Shown here: positions 26,952 through 37,715 of the stretch, piece by piece
Numbering within the stretch: position 1 is the stretch's first letter
Layout of the letters: each line of letters opens with the position of its first letter
Notes under the pieces: generated by a model
What the model was told of the DNA's origin: nothing
Databases searched by the model: none
What the model saw: only the letters and a program-made list of their open reading frames with translations
DNA from: Hyphochytrium catenoides
Lineage: Eukaryota > Sar > Hyphochytriomycetes > Hyphochytriales > Hyphochytriaceae
Assembly: GCA_900088475.1 (NCBI GenBank)
Contig: FLMG01001274.1
Coordinates: 8,108 to 57,714 of the forward strand
Direction of reading: 5' to 3'
DNA length: 49,607 nt
Position numbers and translations under genes: made by a program

Positions 26952-29343
26952 CTATAAATCACGCGTATCACCCTCAAACCTTGCAACTCCGCTGGAGAAC
27001 ATAGGGTCTGCCCTTACGATGTGCGCCCCTTTGTCCACGGGCTTCGTAATAAAAACGCTACCTCTCAGCCCCTGTTCCAGCGCCACTGCCTTCAGCGCTT
27101 CTGCCACATTCTTCTCTGTCCTTTCCGATCCCCTTTGCGTGAAAATATCACCTGCGCGTCCACTATGGGGCAGGCGAAGAGTGAGGTACGCAGCACTGAA
27201 AATTAATAGACTGTCAAACACAGACGGGGGCCCGTCCCAAATAAGAATAGATCCCTTTATATCAAGCGCAAGGAAGAGAAAGGTTAGAGGGGCTCAGCAT
27301 GACAGCCCTATTCTTACCTAGTGATAGCCAGTACTGTGGGGCCAGCTCCGCTGAGGAAGGCACCATGCGCTCCAACTTTGATAGCAGCTTCGATCATTGG
27401 GAAGAGGTGCTTGAACTGCTCCTTGCCTCTCTGGGGTTGATGCAGCAAATCCTTTGTGGCATGAGCAAGCTCATCCAGATTTCCATTGTTCAGAGCGTTA
27501 ACCAGCATCGCTGCCCTCCCAATGTTATACACGGCGTCCTTGCGTGAGATCTATAGCCAGCAAATGAATAGTGGAAGAACTATAAGAGAGAGAAAGACAA
27601 ACAACTCTGGTTCTTGTTTCTAATTATTCCTCGGTCTCTCAATTTGTGGGCATGCCGTGGTCGAGTCTCTCTTATGGTGGATCTCCTCCACTCCGTCTCT
27701 CCTTCTCTCACTTTCTCTCTTCCCGGTAAGACCTAGCTTCTTGGGCGCCATGCCCAGTGTCGATCGCTTGGCGGTTCATTCTTTTCGCACTTTTCTCGCG
27801 TGCTCCCGCACTGATTACCTTCTCAGGCAATATAGCCCTTGCCTCCGAAGTCTTGCCCTGTACCTCAGGGATAAAGAGGACGCACTGCAGCCCAAAGGGA
27901 ACAGATACACGAGAGGAATACCACCGCTCACGACCATCCCGACAGTTGGCCAGCACACCCTGTGGGCAATAGTTAGCCGAACACTCTACCCGGAAGCTAG
28001 AAGACCTTCAAAAGAGGACCAACGTGGAATCAGGAGGGGGACGGACGAAAGCTCGAGAATGCAAAGAACTAGAGGCTCTTATGTAAAGGTTGCAGGCATC
28101 AGGCCATCATGGCACCGGACTAGAAGAATGGAACCATAAGATACGTAGAATGGTTTGCGAAGAACATAAAAAAAGCGAAAGAGAATGAACCGACCAGTTG
28201 GCATCCGCCATATATTGCTGGAGCCACATTGTCTGGATGTCCCTCTATTCCAGCAGCCTTGAGGTTGTAGAGTAGACATCCACTGAGATGACAAGTTATA
28301 TATTAAGAGGGCCGCGTAGTCTTACCAGCTGCAATAATTCTTCATGGCCCTTCACCGGCAGTTCATGACCAGCCAGGACCAAACCTAAGTGGTGGGAGAG
28401 GAGCAGCACCCTATTAGTAGTGAGACGACGACACCATTGGAAGTGGCGAACGTAGGCACCTGGAGATGAAGGAAAGAATAGAGCTCGACAGCGGGAGAGC
28501 TGATTGTGATTGGAAGGTAGAGACTGCAGGGCAAAGGAAAACTGACCAGCGATAAGCCCCGCGACAATGGCTGCCGAGCTACTTCCCAACCCTCGAGCAA
28601 AGGGAATGCGGTTTATGCAGTGGTACCGAAGTGGTGGAACGGCCTGACCAGCAGCCGCGAAGGCAGCCTTGACCCCGACGCAGACCAAGTTGGAATCATC
28701 TCTAGATGACACCGAGCAGGATGTAAGAAGCCGCAGACGTACAGGACCAGGGTTGACAAAAGGCAAGCAAGACTCAAAAATGATCCGGGAGAGACAGAGA
28801 AGATGCGTCCAGCAAGCTCCGTACTTTGGGATGTCCTCCGCACCCTCTCCCTCGCACGTCATGGAGAAGGCATCGCTCCGTTCCACCGTGACCTCACTCC
28901 AGATATCTAGCGCCATTCCTGGCAAACAAGAGCAGCAGCATGAGCGTCGCACAACAATTGATACGCTGTCGAAAGGATTATGGCAGCTAAGACTTACCGA
29001 TGCTGTCGAAGCCGGGCCCCATATTTGCTGTTGTGGCCGGCACTTTGACAGTGACGCTCCGCCTGGGTCCAGCCCAAGCTGTGGAAGACCATTGAGGGAC
29101 AGGAGAGACAAAGGAGGTTAGAAGTGACCTACGGTAGAGACAACAAAGTGATCGCGTACATGATCCCCCTTCCATAGATGACTTTCGAGCCTTGGTGACC
29201 TCAAGCTCCATTTTCTTTCGTCGTTCCGCTTCTGCAGCATCGAGTGCGCGCCTCCGCACTGCAATAGCGGCGACTGCCGCCCCAGCTAGTGCCGAAGCAA
29301 TTAAAGCTAGGCATAAATGAGGTCCTCCACTCTGCCTTTCCAT
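26952..29343 (-). CDS. Homoserine kinase (GHMP family) with an N-terminal hydrophobic leader
   Basis: Nine exons join in phase: 29160-29343, 28998-29078, 28825-28918, 28547-28701, 28326-28384, 28195-28257, 27819-27959, 27318-27550 and 26952-27162. The product is 406 aa. It phosphorylates homoserine for threonine synthesis. Family marks are VKVPATTANMGPGFDSIG, the ATP-binding GHMP motif IPFARGLGSSSAAIVAG, AGHELPVKGHEELLQL, AAGIEGHPDNVAPAIYGGC and the C-terminal FLSGAGPTVLAI. The first about 60 residues lie before the enzyme: a hydrophobic helix (CLALIASALAGAAVAAIAV) followed by RRR and a charged, helical stretch. This could be a signal anchor or the first part of a bipartite plastid leader. 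The family is usually plastidial in plants and cytosolic in fungi. Confidence 0.94.
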
Positions 29344-30069
29344 CGTACAGCTTCGTCTACACCTGTCTTAGAAAGACAGGATTGGCGTCCTGCAGCGTCA
29401 ATCCGTATGATATCCACACCAGAGCCCGTCAGCGGTAGCTAGCCACAGAGTCAATGATCTCTTCCCGTTGAGCTTCGGATCTCTTCTTGATCTTCAATTT
29501 ATTTGACGAAGCTTTCTCTTTCATCATTGTGTTACCACTATGGGAGCCGCTAACGTCCGTAACCTCAAGAGTCATCAGAAAGAGTGTCTGTCATTCTGAA
29601 GCTCCGTCCTCCGATGATTGCAAGGTCGAAGACTCATCATCGAGAGATAAAAGCGAGTGGAAGCGCAATGATTCCTTGATCATGGGGCGTGAAGAGATTC
29701 TTATGACCGACCTTTACAAGGTAATGCTCCCCAAGTTGCGCGTGGCAGCTGGTGAGAGCTCTTAGCCTCGACAATAACTCTGCAGAGACCCACTACTGCT
29801 AGGGCTGTCAATGTGCTCTGTAAACCGTTGTAATGAGCTTGAGATCTGACAGTTGCTCTTGAGCAAGGACACCAGTTAGCAGCATTCCGTTTGGCACAAA
29901 AGCAGCAAGCGATTAGACTCAAGGCGCATGGGATTGCCAAGTGACTCAGTTATGGCCTCAGCAGAAAGTACACAGTGGCTAGAGAGCGTCGGTCGCATTT
30001 AACTTAGGTATAAGGTGTAGCGGTTTTGAAGTGGAGATCAAGCTCTTGACGACTAAGAATCCGGTTCGT
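29344..30069. other. Intergenic region between homoserine kinase and MPP alpha
   Basis: 726 bp, both flanking genes on the minus strand. A plus-strand open frame ends at 29765 and has no family resemblance. The homoserine kinase promoter should lie near 29344. Confidence 0.5.
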
Positions 30070-32940
30070 CTATTTCAGAGCCAGGGCGACGTTTTCATAA
30101 GAAGGAAGCTTGTCTAGCGCGCCGTAGGAGACGAGAGTAGGTTTCGAAGAGAGGGCTCGCTGTGCGATTCTAAGAATATCCCCTGCAGTCACGTTATCTA
30201 TCTGCTCACAAATGACAGCCGGGTCTATCCGACGGCCATAGATCAGAATCTGGGCGTAGACCAGAGAACGGAGAAGAGGATGGGAGGGGAAATGAAAAGG
30301 GCAAAAGCATCAGTGCCACCCTAAAGAGCCCAGACGTAGACTCAACAAGCTGATTTCCTTGAAACTCCATGCCGTACCTGTCTGCCGATATCCTCGTGCA
30401 GAATCAGTCTCTGCTCCAGATTCATCAGCACTGAAGACTTAAGCTGGTTTCGAGCTCTTGCAAGCTCATCGGGTTCCACCTGAAATTCTGCGAAAGCAAG
30501 CGGCAGGAAAATATCGGAGGGGCCAACCTTGAGAAGCGAGACAAGAAGTACAGATGGGCAAACTCTGAAAAGAGGCGACTTGAAGGACTGAGGCTGCTGA
30601 AGGGAAGATAACTGTACGGCAACATAAAGATTAACCCGAGCCGTTGTTGACACAGAAAGGGCATATGGACAGAGTACATCGTCTGGGAGCGCGAAGGTCT
30701 CAAGCGATTTGGCGACCATGGGGCCCCGTGTACTCTAGAGGTCGGTCGCCTTGCACGCACCTGCTATCCGTCTCATTTGGTTGCACATAACGGCCACCAA
30801 ATTCCCTACGAAGGATGGTACGCAGGCGCCATAGATGCCGATGAGGCCCACATCAGTGTTAATCGTGGTGAACGCTGAGGCCGACTCAGCCCAGTAGTAG
30901 CGATTCAGGACCTCCTAAAAGAAATGACAGAGAAAATAAGAAGGCGACAAAGTGAAGTTAACATGCAAGCTCTTGTCGAAATAACTTGGGTTGGGGCTGA
31001 GCCTTACCCGATACAAGCGAGTATACATTCCCTTGCCCGGGCCACCAGCAGAAAATGAATCTCCTCCTCCCAACAGGGTGTGGAGTACGCACGCAGGCAC
31101 AAGGTCTGCAGTCATTCAGCGCAACAAAAAGTGAGTTAGTTACCTCATCATGATCAACGCAGCGAAGTAGGAAAAGGAAGGGGGCGGGGGGAGGTAGAGA
31201 GACAGATCGGGTTTGAGGACCATCATCATGCCATCCAGCAGTCTCAAAAGCCAGAGCCACGTAGGATAGATCGGCATCCGAGGAAAACCGCAGATCTCCT
31301 CCGATATATTTCGAAGAAGCAGATTGCAGTGGCATTTCCCGCGTTGCAGCTGGAAGGTGCCCAAACTTCTCCTCTGCCATCGCTACAAACTCCTTATGGT
31401 CCACACCTGGCAGTATTAGGATCCGAAGCATAAGCGGTAGACAATCGAGATGTAGACGCATGGTCACTTTGGGAAAAACTGTCGTCCCTGCTCTTCCGTT
31501 ACGCCTACATGCCTTCATTCTCCTTTCAGCCACCCAGTGTTATTCTCAATATTCTTCTTTCTCTGCATATTCCTTCTGCCTCTCTACTTGACAATTAGCT
31601 CGTCTTGTGCATTCACTAGTAGCTTCCATTGTTCTATCTAGTGCCTTACCCGCGGCAGCTACGACCATACGGTCTGGAGTGTACAGCCTATTCATGAAGT
31701 CCCGCGCAGTCTGAGCGTTGAGCTTAGGCAACTGCTCAGCCGGGCATATGAGGGGCCGCCCTAGCGGGGATTCTGCACCAAAAGCGGCCTCATGCAGCTT
31801 CTGCTCCGTTTAAGTTGAATAGGATAAGGTGAGGCACTGGGTCAGATAGAGCTATGCAAGGACGACCAGAAGCCGAAAAGATGCGGGGTGCAACGGAGAG
31901 GGAGGTGTCCAGAAGGGCATGCAGAAGTCAAAGAGGGATCACACCTCTGTAATCAGTGACTGGTAATTGGTCTTCATTTCGTCCAGCTCTATCTCTATGA
32001 TAGCTTTAGTTTGGTCAATTTCTTCCTCTAGAAGCGCTGGAGTTGTCACAGACTCAGATAGTAAGCCCATCGCCTTTCCCACATTATGCCGCAGCACATC
32101 GGCTGTGTATATCATACTCTCTCTTGAAGCGGAGGCATGGACTGCGCCACCAATATCCTCAATATCCCTAAAACGACTCAGTCAATTGAAAGACGTCACT
32201 AGCTAGGAGACAAGCTGGACATGAAACAGACCGAAAGAGCTCCTTATGTGAGCGCTTGAGACTGCTCTTGAAGGCCAAATGCTCTAGCATGTGACTTACG
32301 CCAGAGTTTGATCCTAAACAGGGTAGAAAAAATCGTTACGTGATGTCTAACGAAGGCAAAGGGCAAGTGGACAAAGGGAAATAGTGCCCACCATCTTCAT
32401 ATCTACTTCCAGCATCAACAAAGACGCCCAAGGTAGTCGATTGGCCGTATGTCTCTTGCGATGCAACTCGTAGTCCATTGGAAAGAGTTGTAATCTCAGT
32501 CCGAGGTGCAGTCAGCTGATTTGCTGGCTTTAAGACGGGCAGCCTTTATGCAGATCGAAGGGTTTTGCATCGGGTGCATCAAGGCACAGTAGTAAGATTA
32601 TTAGCATTAGGGTTGGCCGCCGCAGTATCGATGAGACAGAGAAGAGCTTACCCTGGCAGAGGAGTATCGACCGGAAGTTGCCTCTTGATAGGAAGCTAAA
32701 AATTGAGAACACCATGTCTTAGCCTATTGCAAAAAGCTATCAAAGGACGCTTTTCTTCAAAAGATAAGGCTTACCGACTCCAGACGCAGCACTTCACCCT
32801 CCTCATTTGATGCCGAAGAGAACTTCGAGAGATGGACGTCTTAGTGCCAGCATCAACGTATGCGTATGAAATGTAGGAGGACTTACCCGTCTAAGGCCAG
32901 CGCTCAGGCGAGAAATGCGTGGTCTCGCCATTGACCTCAT
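30070..32940 (-). CDS. Mitochondrial processing peptidase alpha subunit (M16 family)
   Basis: Twelve exons join in phase: 32887-32940, 32775-32822, 32652-32695, 32392-32543, 32232-32313, 31945-32167, 31650-31803, 31221-31406, 31008-31105, 30761-30914, 30378-30487 and 30070-30249. The product is 494 aa. It opens with [18 protein letters not shown], a good mitochondrial targeting peptide. Visible are [40 protein letters not shown] and, decisive for the alpha subunit, the glycine-rich loop [20 protein letters not shown]. The C-terminal part has [20 protein letters not shown]. Together with a beta subunit it removes targeting peptides from imported proteins in the matrix. Unlike most alpha subunits it still has HxxEH (HMLEH). 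One donor (GTCCTC at 31215-31220) is weak, but protein continuity supports it. Confidence 0.95.
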
Positions 32941-35154
32941 TGTGGGAGTCAGCTGATGGAGCAGGAACCTACCCTGCTGATGTCAAGTGTATGTAGATAC
33001 AGAAAAACAAGGAGCGATGCTTCCCAGGTAAAGTAATAACTATCGGGGCTCTCGCATGCGTTGAAACGGATACCCAGTCAGTGACAAGGGCGCCCGGGTG
33101 TGTTGCTTTGTACGGAGTAGTTGCTAGGAAAGATGAAGGTGGCAGACTAGGACGCACAAGATACCCCGGCCCAAGGGACAGACTATCTCACTTTCCCCAG
33201 AGCTCCAGGAAGGCCTTAGAACGGTCAGTGATCAATAAATGGCCGAAGAAGCTGATCATACCACGCTCCAACGCCGATGATGCAGATCGTTGAGGAGCTT
33301 CAAGAAGCAGCACTGAAGCTCTGCTTTATTATTGGGGAAGTGCAGCTTGGTCTCATTGGTTCGCCAATCTTCTCAGCTCTTGAGCCAGCAAATCAACAGC
33401 ATATGATTACTACGAAATTGGATAATCTAGTTATTTATGTCTCAAGGATAACATACAGGATACATGGTGCGGCAAAATCTACAAAAATCAATAATTAAAT
33501 CTCTGCATTCTTTTTCTTCTCAATAGTTCCCAAGACAGAGTTATAGCCTTCGCAGACGGCAGCGGCTCACCCAGTATTGCAAATCATTTGGTTAGTGATG
33601 GGCTTGCCACTACTACTTGTAAGTCTTCGGCAAGCAAGATGCAACTGCCATCCTCTTCAATCGCCTAGTGTCAAGAAGGCACTGTCTTCCACCGGCAGTA
33701 AGCCAGCGGAAGGACTTTGGACGTTCGTGGATGAAAAGATTGAGAGCTACATAAAGTTCACCCGTGGACTCCAGTTGCCAAGGGAATTTGGACCACAGGA
33801 TGTCCTCGACGGATTATGGATAGAAAATGACGGCAGATATGCCCATCTTGTTTCGTTGCAAGATGAATCTTGCATCCAACATCCGTCTGGTTCTAGTCAA
33901 GCGTGACTTTGGCATTTCTTGTCTGCTTCTAACTTCGAAGATTGTAGTTGGACTCATTTATCGCGGTGATGATACTCTACCTTAACGTTCTTCTTCTTTC
34001 TGCTTGTCGTCCTCGTCGTTACTTATTCGCTGAATACGCTAGCTGCAGATAATCTTCTACTTCTTCTTCTGCCTTTCATGTAGTTGTGGTTTCTTTTCAG
34101 AAGACCGGCATGCACAGGCTGCTTGTCCGGTTATTATTTACTACTTGACAGCCAACAGTCACCAACCTCCTCCTGTTGTCCTTCGGCAGATACTCATCAC
34201 CTTACTCATAGCCTATTCACCAGGTTACTCATGGCCTACTGTTCACTCCACTCATAGCCTACTCATAGACGAAGAGCTTGAACAGTATTCACTCCTACTC
34301 ATAGAGGAGGAGGCTCTATGAGTAAGCAGTACTCACTCCTACTTATAGAGGAGGAGGTTCTATGAGTAAGACTCCTCTATGAGTAAGCAGTATTCATAGT
34401 AGGCTCATAGAAGAATATAAGTTATAAGAGTAACCAGAAAAAATGCCCGAAGCCCATTCGTCTTCACGCATTATGTGCGTGTACTCATTGCTCATCTGGT
34501 GTATGTCGACCTTCTAATGAAGCGCTGCTGTCTACTAATGGCCACCAGGCTTTCTGTATGTAGCCTTATGTGTCCGACCTCTACCCATTGAGAGGTCAGC
34601 GGTGCTCTATCAGGACGAAACGCCATAACCATATCCATTGGCAGTACTATTCTGATCCTTACCGCGAACTTGCTCTATCTAGTGTACACTGGCTTTCGAC
34701 TCACATTGTTCTGATTTCTGGCATTTTCTCTTAGACTAGAAGGCGTTCCCTGTCATGTAGTTCATTCGACTATATAGTCTAACAAATGATATCACCTTTA
34801 ACTTATTCCTCCCTACATTCTACTCCTGGCAGCCAGTTAATGAAGTCGTTGACAGGTGTAGCGGGCCTAGTGATAGAGCAAGTGAAGTAGGTAAATTGAG
34901 GGCAATAAGATCTTCAAAAGATGGTCACCGGCCGCCACTTATAGGACTAATCCCCTTAAAGGGCGGAGGGAGGTCTTTGATGTGACCGAGATGTAGTCAT
35001 TAGATAAAAGCCACAGGCCCCTCGACACAAGATTCTAACGTGATTGAACAAGGCTCGCGATGCCTTAAGCGAGAAACGGACTTGCATCGGTATTTTTCCA
35101 GAAGTCCACTCACTCGCTGCTAGAGCCAGTTGCCGTAACTGCTAGCGGGAGCCC
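32941..35154. other. Gene-poor intergenic region
   Basis: 2.2 kb between two minus-strand genes. Plus-strand open frames at 33277-33498 and 33577-33906 contain protein-like stretches (for example GLWTFVDEKIESYIKF) but no ATG context, no family match and no in-phase joins that I could make. They may be remains of a gene or mobile element. Repeats at 34283-34370 are listed separately. Confidence 0.45.
34283..34370. repeat. 44-bp palindromic tandem repeat (two full units plus partial copies)
   Basis: Unit 1 is 34283-34326 and unit 2 is 34327-34370. They differ at three places, all C/T. Each unit contains an imperfect hairpin: ACTCATAGAG and CTCTATGAGT around a GAGGAGG-rich centre. Partial copies continue to about 34410, and looser ACTCATAG words occur from 34200. 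Confidence 0.88.
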
Positions 35155-36689
35155 TCAAAAGGTACCACCATTGATTCTGAGAATGTAGCCGTTGAGATAT
35201 GCTCCCTCTACAAAGTTCAGGAAGACAGGGTGATCAGGAGGATGACCTAGCTGCTCAAGCACTTGCACAGAAACGCCTGCGTCCTTCGCTGCTAACCGGA
35301 TCACCTGCAGCAAGTCATCAGCAGTTACTAATCCTGAGCAGCTAAAGGTGGCTAGAATGCCTCCAGGTCTCAGCAGCTGCATAGCCTGTAGATTCATGTC
35401 CTTATAAGCCTTCAGACCGTTGGGCTTGTTCGCAAGGCGGTCAACCAGCCTGGGCGGGTCCAAGACGATAAGATCAAACTCCCTCTTCTCATCTCTAAAC
35501 TTTCGCAAAGCTGTCGGAACATCTCCACGTAGATAGTCCGTCTTAGTGCTTTCATTGGTCCCATTCAGTTGATGATTCACACTTGCATATCGCAATGCCT
35601 CCACAGAGCTGTCGATCCCTAGTACAGAGGCGGCCCCCGCCTTGGCAGCAGCTATTTCAAACCCGCCAGTATAGCAGTAACAGCTAAGGACGTCACGATT
35701 GTGTGCATGGGCGGCTACTCTTTCTCGGTTTAGCCATTGATCCAGGTAGAACCCCGACTTCTGTCCTTCTCTAAGGCTCACCGCGTATCGCAAGCCTCGT
35801 TGCGTAATAAGTACGTCTGGGTTGATGGGCTGTCCATCCGTAGCGACAAGCTGGTGGTCCAAAGGGGTAGAGAGAGGAGAAGAGAGAGCCTGCAGGACCT
35901 TCGGATTAAGGTTCTCTCTCTCTCTGTTTTTATCCACCTTTTTGATGTGAATCTTTAGTTCTTGTCCTTCCTCGACAGTCTCTTGCTTTAGCACTTCAAT
36001 GAGTTCCTCAAGCTTCTGCTCGATGACCTTCGCGGAGACAGAGAGCACAAGGTGGTCCGCGTACTTGTCGACGACAAGCCCAGATATCCCGTCATTCTCT
36101 CCATTTAGCAGCCGATAGGCGTTTGTTTGAAGTCCAAGCTCTTTCGCGCTGTCAGATGGCCCGAAGAGGCGGTGCCTGAGCTCGACGGCTCCCTTTATAC
36201 GCCTGCGGAAGAGAGAGGAATCGACATCCTCTCCCTCTTTCCTGCTGTAAACTCTAACTCGCAGTGATGCCTCAGGGTTGTATAGACCCTGGCCTACCAC
36301 TGCTCGGGTTCTCTCGTCTATTAGTGCAACTCTGTCTCCAAGTGCAGGTCGACCTGCATCCAAAGATGGGTGATTAAGACTCATCAGAACCATCAGGTTG
36401 GTGAAGTAAGTAGCATCGCAATAGCAGCACGGGATAGCGGAGAAAAAATAGAGACAGAGAGAGAAAAAAGATGGAGAGAGGCTACGAAGTTGAAGTGGTG
36501 GGCAGGCTACGAACTCGAAATGGTCGAGAGGCAGAACTGCATCGTCGAGAGGTCGAGCTGCGTCGTAGAGATGGAGGAGTTATCAATCAGCATACCTTCC
36601 ACCTTGGTGATGGCGCTAGCAAAGACCCAAGGATGACCAAAGGTCACAGAGCGGGCCACTCGAGAACTAAGCCACACTCTGGCGCTCAT
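35155..36689 (-). CDS. RlmI-like 23S rRNA cytosine-C5 methyltransferase (class I SAM-dependent)
   Basis: Two exons, 36596-36689 and 35155-36353, join in phase (KVEG then RPALGDRVALIDE) and give 430 aa, the normal length for RlmI/RlmK-like enzymes. The N-terminal PUA domain is visible (ARVWLSSRVARSVTFGHPWVF). The methyltransferase has YLDQWLNRE, LSCYCYTGGFEIAAAKAGA (SAM site), DLIVLDPPRL, and TFSCSGL, whose cysteine is the likely catalytic residue. Bacterial RlmI methylates one cytosine of 23S rRNA, so a eukaryotic copy probably serves organelle ribosomes. A targeting peptide is not visible from ATG 36689. A TAG acceptor 21 bases upstream (before TTTGGC) could join a leader exon near 37123-37060 (MALILMFLNLRRSS), in phase, but this is only a possibility. 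Confidence 0.92.
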
Positions 36690-37715
36690 GGGTCCAATGA
36701 AGCCAAACTACGTTGTTCTCTCCTTGGTCACTGTCAGCACGTTACGGAGCTGCTCTTTCAAAGGACCCCTGACTCTCCTGTGCTCTCTTTCTTGATATGA
36801 GCTTCTCTAGCCCTTCTTCATCCTTTCCTTCCACGTCCGCTCTTCTCTGTCATCGTACCGTTCTTGTCCCGCTGTTTGGTTGGCGGTGTGACTTCTCGCG
36901 CTCATCAGCAGCTAGAGGCGGAAGAGGTGACGCCGCTCCTGATAGGGCGAAGAGACAGAGTAGCTGAGCGAAGAAGACACACAGAGAGGATCAGAAAGGG
37001 AGAGAGAGATTGGTGTGGAAGGGGCCGGCATATCTTTGGATAAGAAGGCGTTTCTGACACTTTAAATCTTTGTGGAATATGAGAGGAGCGGCGGAGGTTT
37101 AGAAACATCAGAATCAACGCCATCTTCGGGGCCTTTAAGCACTGTTATAGGCAGGTGGCTCATAGGCTTAAAGAGTCTCTAGATTTCGCTTTTTGGGCCG
37201 CTAACGGAAAAGTTGAGCTCCCAAATGTTGATGTTGAGTCTCTCTCTCTCTCTCTCTCTCTCNNNNNNNNNNNNNNNNNNNNNNNNNNNNNNNNNNNNCG
37301 CTCTCGCTCGCTCTCGCTCTCGCTCGCTCTCGCTCTCGCTCGCTCTCGCTCTCTCGCTGTCTCTCTCTCTCTCTCTCTCTCTCTCGCACTCACTCTCTCT
37401 CTCTTCCTTTCTCACGCACATACATACCTCCCGCTCTTCCCTTTTCTGGTTGACCCTTGACCTGATGAAGAAAGATCATACTGGTTGATGATGGCACGAC
37501 GAAGATCTCAATAAAAAGAAGCGCGGAAAGGACACTCCGCAGAGACTCATCGCGCGATCGGCCGAGTCTCACAGCCTGGCCTCTTTACCTCTCCTACTGA
37601 TAGACAGCGGGCGGGCGCCGAGGTGCCTCCGTTGCCCCACTCTCGCACCTTCTGCATGATCGAAGACTCCCCGTTGCCGCCGCAGAGAAAAGAGGTGTAG
37701 CTCATTCCAGAGACG
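36690..37715. promoter_or_regulatory. Divergent upstream region of the methyltransferase and SPRY-DUF4246 genes
   Basis: 1.0 kb between two gene starts on opposite strands. It contains a long TC/CGCTCT microsatellite and an assembly gap, and perhaps the leader exon of the methyltransferase gene (about 37060-37123, minus). Confidence 0.45.
37239..37385. repeat. TC microsatellite and CGCTCTCGCTCGCTCT minisatellite with assembly gap
   Basis: (TC)n from 37239, then 36 N at 37263-37298, then a CGCTCTCGCTCGCTCT-like array and again (TC)n to 37385. The gap was clearly caused by the repeat, and its 36-base size may not be real. Confidence 0.92.

Noticed and set aside
29487-29765. Plus-strand open frame between homoserine kinase and MPP alpha
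   Set aside because: Starts at TTG, has no recognisable domain, and the first third is hydrophobic in the way CT-rich non-coding DNA translates.
34200-34410. Direct repeats considered as a CRISPR-like array
   Set aside because: Units are adjacent with no unique spacers, and the host is a eukaryote.
37155-37488. Ser/Leu and Arg/Glu repeat proteins across the assembly gap
   Set aside because: Translations of the TC and CGCTCT microsatellite.
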